Assembly (NCBI GenBank): GCA_009823395.1
Contig: CM020507.1
Location: 10,902,001 to 10,966,000 of the forward strand
Length of the DNA: 64,000 nucleotides
From: Thamnaconus septentrionalis
Lineage: Eukaryota > Chordata > Actinopteri > Tetraodontiformes > Monacanthidae
Direction: 5' to 3'
Made by a program: the position numbers and the translations under genes. The notes beneath the pieces are model-generated. The model saw nothing but the letters and a program-made list of their open reading frames with translations, did not search any database and was not told the DNA's origin. Below are positions 1 to 11,340 of this stretch, piece after piece; within the stretch, counting starts at the first letter, position 1, and each line of letters begins with the position of its first letter.

Positions 1-1405
1 TGCGCCTATTGTTAGCGCTCTCAGCGGAGAGAGCCTGCGTCACGCAGCCAGCTCCACACCGGCGACGGCTGCGTGATGTGATTAATAGTTTATTGTTTCA
101 GAGAGCAGATCAGCCGGCTGATAAAAGCGCTCCAGCTCTCCGTCTGACCTTGGGAGCGATTACCCTGAAAGCAAAAACCAGGCTGCTAGAATTTGGTTTC
201 AAAGACGAGGCTGCGGAACGCGACGGAAATGGCCCGAGCTGCCATTCACCGCGAACCAATACAATACAATAGAATAGATGTACTTTTTTGATCCCAAATT
301 GGGAAACTATGCGTTTGAAGCACTAACAACAACACAAAAAATGAGCAATACATTAATTACAAGAAACAGTCCACAATGGGGAAAAAAGGATCAGAGCTGT
401 GCATCTAGTTTTCTTTTGTTTGCCAATTTTAAAAATTACAAACATAAGGAATTCATTCCAAAAATCAGGGTTTGAAACCTAGAACTTTTTTATGAATTCC
501 ACATCATCCACAAGACCCATTAAAATGAAAATTAAAAATAAATATTTTCAGTTAAAAAAAATAATTCCAGCGTGAAACGTCTGCACACCTCTGGGTTGCC
601 TCTGTTTCAGCAGTATTAGCCGGTCGAAGGCGGCAGGCTGACCAGCAGGCGCCCCCGGCCACAGAGCAGCTTCTGTCCGCCGCGCAGCGAGTCCACAAGG
701 GTCACGGCCACTCGTCCTCCCCCTCTCTCACTGTGCGCTGAAGAACAGCTGCCCTGCCAAGCACATTGACTGAGCATTGACTGCTGCCTGCTGGGCTCAT
801 TTTCTAGTTAATAGAAAAAAAAAAAGGAAGGAGAAAAAACTAATTTCAGCAGAAAGTGCGTTTACAGGTCTGGCAGGGGAAAAAAAAGAAAATAGCACAA
901 AGGTCGGTCTTAGTGTTTTGATTTTTCTTTAGATTTCCGAATATTTGTGTTTATTTTAAATCTAATAACCGCTCGCCTCTCCTTTGTGTCTCCTGCGCTC
1001 TCCGTCCCCGCAGCTCGGTCGGGGCTCGCGGCTGCCGGCGCCACGGGCGCCAAAGGAACGACGGAAGCGAGGAGTCATTAGCGAGAACTAATCAGCCCTC
1101 AGAAGCAGAGACAGAGGCGGAGGACAGGAGCCCGAGTGAAACACAGCTCCGAGCGAGCGGGGGGAGAGAAAAAATGATTGAGGGGACAGGAGGAGCGAGC
1201 TGGAGGGCAAACAAGCAGCCACGGGGGCAGTTTGGAAGGAAAGAAGGGCTGAATTAGTGAAAAACACAACAAAATCTGCCAGTTGGAGTCATAAAAAATA
1301 AGTTTCTATTGCCAGATCTCACTTTAGCATCTGTTTGAGGCAGATGGGGGGGACTCATCCCCTTCTTCATCCATGTGTGCCTTTGTTAGAGTACTGTCAG
1401 CGTTT

Positions 1406-1410
<5 letters not shown>

Positions 1411-1436
<26 letters not shown>
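1411..1436. repeat. (CA)13 microsatellite
   Basis: Uninterrupted CA dinucleotides inside the presumed efna5 intron 1. The long open frames that overlap it are created by the repeat and are not genes. Confidence 0.95.
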
Positions 1437-1440
<4 letters not shown>

Positions 1441-3464
1441 CAAGAGCGTGAGCCCCAGATTGACGGGACATTCATTGACGTCCCACTGGTCTATGACAGG
1501 TAATGAGAAGTCCAACGGCGCAGGATGTAATTATTCTGGCATCTCTGAGTCCGAGGAGCCCTCTGACCCCGCGGCTCCCTGCGCACTGAGCACGCAGGCG
1601 CACACAAGCACTCTCGCAAGGCTAAAAACATGCGCAGACAAAGGCGAGCCGGGCCGCGACAAAGGAAGAAAGTCCCGTCTCTTCCACGGCGCTGACGCAA
1701 CTGGCAAATTCATGCCTGGGTTACTCCTCATGGCGAGACTTAAAATACATATATATACATATATCAGACTTCAGAACCCAAAGCAGTTCTACGGAGGAGA
1801 AAAAAGGGGGTATCCAGACTGTTTGTTCAGCTCGGAATTATGCAGCGAAACACAAAATCACCTTGAGCCATTTGCATGGCCGCGGCCGCAGCACACACAC
1901 AACTGTTTATGCTAATAACAGCCTCCACTTCAAGGGGAGGCTCTGCTACTTCCTAGATTGTCATTCACAGGCCAACTTTCTGCTTCGTTATTCCTCGCCG
2001 CGCCCGCGGACGCACACACAGGCGCGCGTGCGTGTGTGACCTGTCCCCGAGCTCCTACTGGCTGCGTGGCCGACCTCTGCGCGTCTTTCTCCACCGTCGG
2101 CCGTGGAGGGACTCCCGAAATATCTAATTGTATTCATTCATTTTCCTGAGCGAGGCAAACAGAAGAGAAAGGGACGAAGGAGGGGGGGGGGGAGGGAGGG
2201 AAGGAGGGCGATGGAGAAAAGGGAGAGACTCAGGGGAGCCGAGGGGCGACGCCGCTGAGGAGGAAAGGGCAAGAAGGGGGGAAGACAGGAAGGAAAGGGA
2301 GGTGTTTTGGCTTTGCAGCTGAGACTCCATTAGAACCACTGTCTGCCACCTCATTGGAAGAAATACTCACAAAGCAGGCGAGCGGGTCTGAGGGGACTCT
2401 CGCGAAAGATCTACTCAAGTCAAAACAGCTTTCTAATGGAAGAGTTGCAAAGCGCCTAAACTGGAGGCACCACGTGAGAAGAAAAGAGCTGGAGCTGAGA
2501 AGATGGGGAGAAACGGTTGAGGTTGAGGGACAAACAGAATATCTGGGGGGGGGGTTAAAGTGCAAGCAAATCGTTCCAGGATCGAGGGAAACACAACGGT
2601 GGACCGAAGCCAACAAAACAAGACTGGAAATCCCCTCCACTCGCACCCCCACGCACCAACACCTCACACGCAGGACCGCGGCGACAATTTGGAAAGTCTA
2701 AACCGCTGGAGAATCTCACACTGACGCTTCTTTCCTGAGCCGAAAACCCAAACAACCTTCACGTGGCCAGTGAAGTTTTCAATTAGGAGGCCAAACTGAC
2801 TTTATCAGAAGTCTGAGCTGCGCCCGCATGTTTCGTCTGCCGCACAAAGTGTCCATATTAACTTTTTGAAGACGCTTATGAAAAAAAAAAAAAATTTAGA
2901 TTTACTTTTGAAAAAGATGGCTTGAAAAACCACTGTTTTTAAAAAAAAACTGAAAAAACAAAGTAGTTTTTTTTTCATATATATATATTTAAATTTTTTC
3001 ATATCTGTAGATGAGAGAAAAGTTGGAAGTAGAAGTCTGGCGCGAGCCACCCTGCACGGCGGAGACCAACTTTTGGGAAAATCAATTAAATGCAAAATAG
3101 ATTTTTGTGGCAAAAAAAAACTTCCAAAACTTCCTCGGCGGCTTCCCTGCGTCTCTGAGAGGTGCGGCTCCGTGGCGTTGAAAAGCAAGCGAGCGAGCGG
3201 CGACGAGCGTCTTTCTACTGGAGGTCATAAAACATTCTCCCAACGACACATTGTGACGATCCTCGGGGCTTCCGACTAACGTCGTTTGCGACAAAAGTAA
3301 ATCATTAGCCAGTGAATTATAGCTGTCACCACGTGCAAATGTAACTTTGAGTCCCTGATTTTTCTTTTTCTTTTTTTTTCCCTCTTGCGCACGTACTCTT
3401 GGCGTTCCCGCAGTGAATCCCCGGAGCAGCCGAGAAACTCTGTGTCGTGTCAGACGCTGGCTGA

Positions 3465-3491
3465 GGCAGGCAGGCAGGCAGGCAGGCAGGC
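3465..3491. repeat. (GGCA)n tetranucleotide microsatellite
   Basis: About seven tandem GGCA copies in the presumed efna5 intron 1. Confidence 0.9.
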
Positions 3492-4254
3492 TGCGTTCCG
3501 CCGCCACGGCAGGTTTGTACAGTAATGAGGGAAGAAAGGGACTCGATATTTATTAAAGGAGTCATCGATAAGTCAAGTCGGTTATCTCTGCTTCTCCTCC
3601 TCTGCGGGCCTCCCGCCTCGGAGAGTCACATCCACTCTAGCAGGAGCAGAAGTAGAGCAGGGCGACTTACAGTCCCGCGCTCACAGCTCTTTTCTTCCCT
3701 CGGGCAAGGCACGGCGTTTCAAACGCAAGGAAAAAAGCCCAGGAAGCTTCTTTTTTTTCCCCCTAATCTCTAAAATTCGACATGCCATCGAAACAAAGAG
3801 TCAAAATAACAACGTGCAATTTCGGCCAGCCAGATTTCCAAATTGCTGTTTTCTCCCTCGCCCTCCTCACGTCTCACCGCGACAGATCAGAGATTAATCG
3901 CTGTTTTAGGTCATTTTTCCCCTCTTTTTTTTTTTTAATTCGGCGGGGCTGAAAAAAAAAAAAATCTGCGAAAAAGTCCACACATCTGGAAGGGATCAAG
4001 CCAACCGAGCGGCACCACGAGTCCAAACTTGGCTTTTTTTGTCGGGTTGTTGTTGTTGTTTTAGAAAAAAGAAACTGTGTAACCGTGTTTAAGGAAGCAC
4101 GTCGGTCCACGGCCAGAAAAAATGACTCAAACGCAACGTTTTGTCAGAAAAAGGGGGGGGGGGGAGCAGCGGGCAAACAGGTTGGAGTGCAGGATCTGGA
4201 GCGCTATCAGGCCGAGGGATCTGCACACTGCACCGGCTCACGGCTCACGGCGGC

Positions 4255-4540
4255 TCACCTCGGAGCCCCTTCACCACTAATTGTTTCATGCAATGAATTA
4301 TGTTTTGCCAAAACTCTCTGACTGAGTGTAAATAGTTGTGCAACAAAGCCAAGCGTGCACTTTTAATGGCCCTGGGCACACTTGGTGGGTAAGCGGAGGG
4401 CTTGATTTGAACAAATACTAAGTGCTGTTGGCAGCCCAGTGAAAGATCCCTGTAAACTCCGGCAGCAGTGTTTGGACTTAATAAGCCGCGGGACAAGGCG
4501 GTACAGTCCAACCTCTGTGAGGGTCTTTTTAGTGGCGAAA
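4255..4540. promoter_or_regulatory. candidate intronic conserved non-coding element
   Basis: Unique, repeat-free sequence containing TAAT-type homeodomain cores (CTAATTG near 4277) and balanced base composition, in contrast to the homopolymer-rich flanks. It lies about 1.4 kb inside intron 1 on the downstream side of exon 1. Regulation is inferred only from composition and position. Conservation could not be tested here. Confidence 0.3.
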
Positions 4541-5377
4541 GCGCCGGAGTCGGCAAACACCGAGCTAGAGGCCAGCACCCAGAAGTTTGACTCAGGAATT
4601 GTGGCCCCGGCTGAGAAACTTTTATTTTGAACTAAACTCCGGCAGGCCGGCAGAGTCACCTCACCCTCACAGCACTCAACACGGGGCAGAGCGCTCAGGA
4701 ACACTTGCTCCTTTATTCAATTGGCCTAAATTGCACTAAACACCATAATTATCACTGTACTTTAAACTACAATATCCAATGACCTCAAATTTCAGAAGTT
4801 GATATATATTTAAAGTTATGGAGCAAGGATAGAACTTGTGCCTTGGAAATGTATGAATAGGAAAAATGTAGTCTTCACTGAACAATAACAGCAGTGCTGA
4901 TGAAACTTTTTTGTTCAAATAAAGGAAGATTCCAGCGTTTTAGAAAACGAGATGTGTCCGGGAAAACTTTTATTACACTTCACGGGAGCATCAAAGTTTC
5001 CTCGCTAGAAAACCTATTGTAAAATATATATACAAATACATCCAGCCCACTTTGATTTTTCTTAAATTGTTCTTTTTATTTTTATTTGAATTAAACTGTT
5101 TCTTTTTTCTTCACATTCATCAAGAATCACTCTTAGAGTTTTACAACACCATCATTTTCTTAGTAACTTTGCGCTCTTATCGCGCGCTCCTTGTTGATGG
5201 CTACAATTTTGCTTTTGCGGGATGTTTTGCTGAAGGAAGCTCCAGTCTGAAACACAACAGCGGCTCTTCGGAAGTTTAGCCGAAGTTTAACTTCGAGTGA
5301 GTGAATTTTACGGACTTTTGCCCTCAGTGGGTGACACTCTGGCGTCCAGCTGAAGCTGACGCTTGAACCAGCGGCTG

Positions 5378-5405
5378 AATAAATAAATAAATAAATAAAT
5401 AAATA
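5378..5405. repeat. (AATA)7 microsatellite
   Basis: Perfect tandem AATA copies in intron 1, about 470 bp from the exon 1 donor. Confidence 0.9.
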
Positions 5406-5722
5406 CTGTACATGACGGAATCATCATGATGGCAAAAACAAAAAAGAAGAAATGACAGGTTGAATTCACGCATCCGTGGGAGTTTTTTTTGGCGGCGATG
5501 CAGCGGCAGACTCAGACAGCGGCTTTATTACGCACAGGTTTAAATCTACAATCTGCTCAGGTTGTGAGTTTTCCTCTTTATTTATTAATTTCAGCATATA
5601 GATTTTTTATTTTTTTTTAGTCGGTCGGACACGGGACACGGCCTCTTCCACTCGCAGGGCACCTACAGCTGGCAGGATGCCCTCACTGCGGAGAACAAAC
5701 ACCGGCGCTTCAGCCGAACGTG

Positions 5723-5773
5723 GAATAATAATAAAAAAAAAAAAGAATAAATAAATAAATAAAAATAAAAAAA
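5723..5773. repeat. A-rich AAT/AATA low-complexity tract
   Basis: A-rich run with AAT and AATA repeats, about 100 bp inside intron 1 from the exon 1 donor site. On the transcribed (minus) strand it is a U-rich stretch. Confidence 0.85.
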
Positions 5774-5865
5774 CTCGCGGTACGGGACGGAACATCCCCA
5801 ACTCTGGCTGCGTGTGCGTGCGTGCGTGTGAGTCCCCCCCACCCCCAACCCACTGAGGCGAGGCC

Positions 5866-5871
5866 ACTTAC
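5866..5871 (-). other. efna5: 5' splice donor of efna5 exon 1
   Basis: On the minus strand the sequence reads gccaa|gtaagt, a full consensus GT donor. It splits a codon after its second base (phase 2). This is the phase expected at the end of coding exon 1 in vertebrate EFNA5, where the split codon is completed by the first base of exon 2. Confidence 0.9.
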
Positions 5872-5996
5872 TTGGCGTTGGTGCGGTTCCAGAAGACGGC
5901 GTAGCGGTCGGCCACCACTTTGGAACTGGGCTCCTGGCTGAGTACGCACATCAAGAGCAGCATGCAGACGAAAATCACCATTTCCATTTGCAGCAT
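5872..5996 (-). CDS. efna5: ephrin-A5, coding exon 1 (partial CDS)
   Basis: Ephrin-A5 is a GPI-anchored cell-surface ligand of EphA receptors used in axon guidance, topographic mapping and tissue boundary formation. This exon encodes 41 residues plus two bases of codon 42. It begins MLQMEM, followed by a hydrophobic core (about residues 7-19, VIFVCMLLLMCVL) forming the signal peptide, with probable cleavage before Gln21 (S20/Q21). The mature start QEPSSKVVADRYAVFWN holds the ephrin signature ADRYAV-x-WN. N37-R-T is an N-glycosylation sequon, at the place where the mammalian protein also has one. The exon length of 125 bases and its phase-2 donor match the vertebrate gene. The start has G at -3. 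The first ATG was chosen because it gives the family's usual N-terminus. The rest of the gene (most of the ephrin domain and the GPI signal) lies beyond position 1. Teleosts have efna5a and efna5b; the paralogue cannot be settled from this exon, though it looks b-like. Confidence 0.93.
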
Positions 5997-6234
5997 CACT
6001 ACGGCGCGAACTTCGGGAACGTTAATTCCTCTTCGGTTGGGTCGGCTTCGGTAGAGTCGAGGTTGTTGGGGGGTTTTTTTTTGTTTTTTTTTTCTCGTGG
6101 CTTCAGCCGGGACAGGTGACGAGTCTCATTCACGCGCGCGTCTCTGCAGGCGCAGCTCGCGGGCGGCCGAGGGTTAGAAATGCGCACGGCATCAGAGGAG
6201 GCGACGGGTGTGACGGCGGGGACGTGGACATTCG

Positions 6235-7075
6235 AGGAGGAGGAGGAGGAGGTGGTGGTGGTGGTGGTGGTGAGGGGGGGGGGTGACACTCGTGATGACA
6301 CTTGGAAGTTACAAAAACCCCCGGAGGCGTCACGGTGATCTGTTGTCTGAGGCGGGTCGAGGCTCCAGATGGATCACGGGGAGGAGGAGGAGGAGGAGGA
6401 GGAGAGGAGGAGGGGGTTAATTTGGATAAATCCTCGAGGGGTTGACTGGATATTTCAGAGTGGATGGGAGGGGGCGGAGGGGGTCAACACATGCACGACA
6501 AAAAAAAAAAAAAAAAAAAATGCGCAGCACGGCAAGGCAGTGCGTGGTGGCGACGTTCCTCTTGGTTGCAGCCCGCGTTGAGGGGGCCAACAGGACAACA
6601 GCCGAGCACCTTCTTCTCCTTCTTCTCCTTCTTCTCCGTCTCCTTCTTCTTCCGCTCCCACCGAAGAGCCAGAGCTCAGGGGGAGGATGACATGTGATGG
6701 GAGGAAGAGAGAGAGAAGAAGAGGGGGAGGGGAGGGAGCGGGGGTGGGGGGTCTAAACGTGTCCGATGACGGCGTGTGGCGCACGTCAGATGTCCATGTT
6801 CTCCGGGCAACTTTTCAAAGCCATGCAATCAGTCAGTCGGTCGCAGCTCGTCTCGCGGTCGCTCCTCATAAAAATGTAGGCAAAAAAAAACAACGACGAC
6901 GACGACGACGACGACAACACAACAGCACCGTTGTCCTTCGTGCGCGGTGTACCCGAGGTGTCACGGTCCGGGCTGGGGAGGAGTCCTTCCTTCTCGGTGC
7001 AAGCCAAGGAGAGCGGGAGGAGGAGGTGGAGGAGGAGGAGGAGGAGGAGGTGGAGGAACAGGAGGAGGTGGAGGG
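6235..7075. repeat. cluster of triplet microsatellites and poly(A) in the efna5 leader region
   Basis: Within 840 bp there are (GAG)n-(GTG)n at 6235-6272, (GAG)n at 6379-6415, a 21-base A run at 6500-6520, CTT/CTC repeats at about 6610-6652, (ACG)n at 6893-6915 and GGA/GGT repeats at 7015-7075. On the minus strand the A run is U21 and the GAG tracts are CTC. These repeats produce most of the long poly-residue open frames seen here in all frames. Confidence 0.9.
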
Positions 7076-7474
7076 CGAGTGTCAGCGTTGCGTCTTCTCA
7101 CGCGCCTTTCACCGCGGAGACGCTCGTTCGTGTCCGCATCCCAAACGGATTCCTGCCTCATGCATGAACCGTCGCGCGGGGTGCCGCGCGGACCGAGAAA
7201 ACTTCGCCCTCTCCCATGTGTGCGCGCGCGCGCCTCCGCGTAGTCTTTTTTTGGTTATTTTTTTTTATTTCTTATTTTTGTTGTTCGCTCCCGCTGTTGT
7301 CGTGCGATTTTTTTTTTTTGAAGTTGGTAAAACGCCGCTGGCTGTGCTGGCTGGTTGGCTGTGGAAGGTGAGCGCTAAGGCGGGTAGGCAGGCCAGGCAA
7401 GGCAGGCAGGCAGCTCCGGGCGCCGACTGACTGAGGAGAGTGGGTTTGGTTACGGCGGAGCGGGGCCCAGTCCC

Positions 7475-7555
7475 ATTGGTCCGGGCTTATTTGAATGGGC
7501 GTCGCTCGAACAAAGCCCAGGCCCCGCCCACCGGTCCCTCTCCGCCTTAAAAAAC
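7475..7555 (-). promoter_or_regulatory. candidate core promoter motifs of efna5
   Basis: Minus-strand reading gives GGTTTTTTAAGG (7555-7544), a GC box TGGGCGGGG (7530-7522), an ATTCAAATAAG TATA-like element (7496-7486) and a CCAAT box (7479-7475). The order is not canonical, because CCAAT lies downstream of the TATA-like element, so which motif sets the start is unclear. The assignment rests on motif content only. Confidence 0.35.
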
Positions 7556-8704
7556 CGAGCTAATTCAATTACGCAGAGGTAGAGATGGAGAGGCTGGTGG
7601 CGGGGGGGGGCTGTGGATACTGTTCCAGATGCGACCCAAAAGCACGCGCGACTCCCTTTTTTCTGCCTCACGCCATAGGAACGAACAAGTCCGTTTAGTC
7701 TCAGAATTCAAAATAAAATCTGAGTGACATAGAATTAATTCACATTAGTAATAAATTGTTGATGTTTTTTAAGGAATAGTGAAATAATCCCCCAACTCGT
7801 TTATGTTCTGGCACAGCATCACTCTGAATTAATTATCACCATTTTGGGTGTTTTAATTCCACAGGGGTCGCATCCATGCCACGGGTCCTTCACAGTGCAG
7901 GTCGGGATGGAAGGTGCAGCAGAGACGCTGATGTCCGTGCGGGGTGACGGTGTGCCGTCGGCGGCAGCCTGTTGCCTCGGCGCGGGACTGAAGGAGGTGG
8001 AGGCGCCGCTCCAGCGCCCAGACGCCCCGCAGTGGCGAGCAGGCGGGATAGCTGACTCAGCATGGGGCCCCGCGGTTTCAGCTCCAAGTTGGAGTGCGCA
8101 GCGCGTCTGTCGTCGCCCCGCGTCAGATGGCTGCTCGCGGAGAGGATTTATGAAAGTTCAGAAAATGAGCTGCAGAAATCGTTCTTGCAGTCTGACGGAC
8201 GTCTGGTCGGACTCAGAACTGTGGTGTGTTTTTTTTAACCATTCAGGTGGTTTTTTTATTGCTATTTTTTTTAATGTGCTGGTCTGGGGTTTGGGGCAGG
8301 AATGGCATAAGAAAAAGTTATTATGTAAAAATATATATATTTCATTTTATGTTATTTTACCTGGGATTGTGTTAGATGTTAAAATTGAATGTATCGAAGT
8401 GAAAAAAAATGCAAATCTTCTAATATATAATGCATAAAGATATTACAGTGAATAAAAGAATGCATGCATTAAAATGAGACTGACAATCCCACAGAGGTTG
8501 GTGCAGATTTATGTTTTTCATCCTGACCCTGACTATTACCGACAGAAAAACCTTCTCGCGAAAGATGGAAATTCTCTCTCATCTCTAAACTGAAATGTGG
8601 TCTAAATTGCTGGAATTAATGCCGCGCAGCGCTTTCCAAAAAAAAAATAAAAAAATCTTGGTTCCTTGTGTGTCCGTGTGCAACAGGTGCTGCGTGTGCC
8701 TTTA

Positions 8705-8790
8705 AGGAGAGGAGAGGAAGGAAGACAAAGGACAGGGAGGGAGGGAGGGGAGGGAGGCGAGGGAGGGGAGGAAGGAGCGGGAGAGGGAGG
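8705..8790. repeat. GGGA/GGA polypurine tract
   Basis: About 85 bp almost entirely of G and A on the plus strand, containing tandem GGGA units. Confidence 0.85.
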
Positions 8791-9818
8791 CTAATATTTT
8801 AAGATAATCCTCTTGACCTCCTACACCAGACTAATGTAAACTCAAGACCACTCACTTACGGCTATCAGCACACGTGCACACCCGCGCGTGCTTCTCTCAC
8901 ACACACTCACACACACAAACACCTGGTCCAGAGCTGCAGCTGCGCACATCTGCGCCACAAGTGGCATCGCGCGCATGCGTGCAAATCTTCCCGGGGCGTT
9001 TTTTATTTCTTCTCTCTCTGCTGCGTGCGCGCGCGGCCCATCTTACGTGCACGCACGCGCTCCACACTCATGCAGGCGCATCTAGGGCACTATCAGACAC
9101 CAGGGGAGGAGGGCTGGGAAGGTCAGGCCCGGAGGTCAGCCAACATGCTTGTTTTCACACCCACTTTTCAGCTATGACTACATTCCTCTCCCGCTGCGTC
9201 CCGTCTATTTCCCTCCGTCACACATTCACACGGCTGCGTGGGGTGCGAGGGGGAGCGGGAAGAGAAAAAAAAACGGGGTAAAAACTCACTTGACACCAAG
9301 CACGTACGGCTGCGAGGTGCCCGAGGTGTGTACACCCCCAGCTGCTTTCATTTTCCTCAGTGCAGCTTTTCATCCGCCGCCCCTCCCTCCCTTAAACTGC
9401 TGTCGCCGCGCCGCCCCGCTGTTTCCTGCCTCCCATGTGGGCCTACTTTCCCTGTCACCCCACCACCACATGCTTTGGCGTTAATGTGCCTGGAGGGTTT
9501 GAACCCTGTTTTCCAGAAGAACGGCCTCATTTTTTATTTTTTTTTCCCATTAGCTTCGATTAGCGGGTGGGATGCAGCGACGGCGAAAAGCGAGCCGCGC
9601 TTGGGCCGCGCGAGCGACGCGCCCTCCGACTCGTCTCACGTTTTGAATGGCAAAGGGCAAACTTCTCTCCTGTAATAGGCCATTTATAGTCGCTTCTTTT
9701 TGAACGCAGCGGGCCGAGGAATTCTTTTATTCATCAGTCTCTCGCTGCTCAACCAGAATCAGTGAGCAGGATCTGAATGTCACGGATGCGATGGGACTCG
9801 CTCTGTATCCTAAAAGTC

Positions 9819-9854
9819 GTTTGTTTGTTTGTTTTTTGTTTTTTTTTTTTTTTT
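9819..9854. repeat. (GTTT)n and poly(T) tract
   Basis: Four GTTT copies run into a long T homopolymer. This low-complexity tract is a possible 3' tail of a decayed retroelement on the minus strand, though no element body was recognised. Confidence 0.8.
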
Positions 9855-10489
9855 GCTGGTCTTTGGGGGAGGTTGTGTGTTTGCTGTACGTTTAATCTGC
9901 GTGTGTGGTTTGCGTAATGGAGCTGCCCGGGGAAGCAGAATGAATTTTAATACAAACCGACAATACAGTTGTATCGTCTCCTGTCGTGTCACCATGTACC
10001 ACGTGGTGTCATCGTCTCGTTTCATGTCATATCATATGTTGTTTTATATCCTTATGGGTTTTATTGTTAATTAGGATCCTCATTTAACTACAGCAGTGCT
10101 GCGGCTGTTCTTCCTGGGTCTCGATAAAATTAAACCAAATTAACATAGAACACAACTTTGCATTTAAAAGGATCAAAAATATGGGTTGTGATGTTGTTTG
10201 CAATATCTGGTATGGGCATCATCTTCATTGTGTATAATGTATAGTGTCATTATTTCATCTTGTACGGTACTGTATCGGATTGTCTTGTAACATCAGGAAA
10301 TACACTGTATTGCATTATTGTGTATTTTATATTGTGTACTTTTTTCAACAGTTTTTTTTTTCCTTTCTTCCATGTAGCTATTGCAAACACTGTGATACCA
10401 CCAATGGTCTGGCGGTCCAATTTAATTTCGGTCATGATGCCTTTTTGATACAGGTTTCATCAGGGGCTCACGTTTGATATATAGAAGTG

Positions 10490-10740
10490 GTTCTGGCTGA
10501 AATGACAAGTGTCTGGCTTCAAGCCGGAGATTTTCCTCTTCTCGCACTCGGTAATCTGTACGCTGGCACAGCCAGGGTCACAGCGGGGTGAGACAGGGCT
10601 GACTGCCATACTTATTTCAGAAATGTTACCATTCTGTTGGCAGCGGGAAAATTAGATACCACATCATAACAGAGGCTCATTAAGAAGCCGTGAAACGCTC
10701 CCGGGTGTAACTTGCGGTAACACGACAGGTAAGTCTCTGC
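10490..10740. promoter_or_regulatory. candidate conserved non-coding element
   Basis: Unique sequence without simple repeats, with TAAT/ATTA cores and CTCATTAAG, bounded by repeat-rich DNA. It lies about 3 kb upstream of the presumed efna5 promoter. The call is compositional only. Confidence 0.27.
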
Positions 10741-10979
10741 GACAGGCAATTATGCTCACCAAAAGCCCAAAGAATTCTTCAAAGAGTCTGGTAAAAAAAA
10801 AAAAAGTGACACCTTAAAACATGCGTCAAACTGTGTGGGATCAATTAAATTGTAATTTAACATCTTATCAAAGCGATTGGATGGGGGGGGGTGGTGAGTT
10901 CGATCCTTCAGTCAGCTTTACAACAACAGAGATATAAAACTAGACGTTTGCACTAGATGGAAAAAATGTAAACAGGACA

Positions 10980-11340
10980 CATTCAATATGCCCTCGAGCC
11001 ACTTTTTAGCTCCTCCTCCTCGTCCTTCCATACGGCATCCCTGTATGTTTACAGTGCGTTACCTTTAACAGCATCTCACAGTATGTCATTTCCCTATATT
11101 CTGTTTACAGAGGGGCTGCACTGGGATGGAGCAGCCTGGTGCAGATCCGGGGTGAGGATCTTTTCAGATGGACCCAATCTCATTATCATACAGCTCACAC
11201 TTCCATAAATATGACGCTAGCCGCCCAGCCCGAGCAATGGGAGAGTTGTCAGTTAGAATTACTGAGAGCCATGTGCATGCATGGTGCCCTGTAACCCCAT
11301 TTACGATATCATGTGCTGCAGACATAGATTAGGCTGGGTT
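10980..11340. promoter_or_regulatory. candidate conserved non-coding element
   Basis: Repeat-free block with dense short motifs (CTCATTATCATAC, CCATAAATATGAC, GTTAGAATTACTG) of the type common in vertebrate developmental enhancers. It ends about 0.9 kb before the satellite array. No coding potential was seen. Confidence 0.27.

Larger units (their letters stand above)
1..5871 (-). other. efna5: efna5 intron 1, 5' portion (partial)
   Basis: This stretch lies immediately downstream, on the minus strand, of the exon 1 donor site and contains no recognisable second exon, so it is read as the beginning of intron 1. In known vertebrate ephrin-A5 genes intron 1 is very long, which fits the absence of exon 2 here. 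The contents are unique AT-rich DNA, several homopolymer runs (for example near 2881-2893 and 2941-2948), a few microsatellites listed separately, a purine-rich tract at about 2161-2310, and a unique block at about 4255-4540 that could be regulatory. Open frames in the interval are short and compositionally biased, and none resembles a protein family. Confidence 0.8.
5997..7560 (-). promoter_or_regulatory. efna5: efna5 5' leader and CpG-rich promoter region
   Basis: The region directly upstream of the efna5 ATG on the minus strand is rich in CpG and GC, unlike the AT-rich DNA on either side, so it probably holds the transcription start and untranslated leader. The exact start site cannot be placed and an unannotated 5' UTR intron is possible. 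If transcription begins near 7.45 kb the leader would be about 1.4 kb and would contain many GGA/CTC, GAC and poly(A/T) repeats. No long ATG-initiated upstream frame is evident; the long frame ending 2 nt before the ATG begins at GTG. Confidence 0.6.

Noticed and set aside
5999..6301. 100-codon frame ending 2 nt before the efna5 ATG, as a possible regulatory uORF
   Set aside because: It starts at GTG, contains no internal ATG, and is built from ACC/TCC repeats. There is no evidence for translation.
6687..7430. 247-residue frame across the efna5 leader
   Set aside because: It is made of Arg/Glu runs from GGA/GAC repeats and lies antisense to the real gene.
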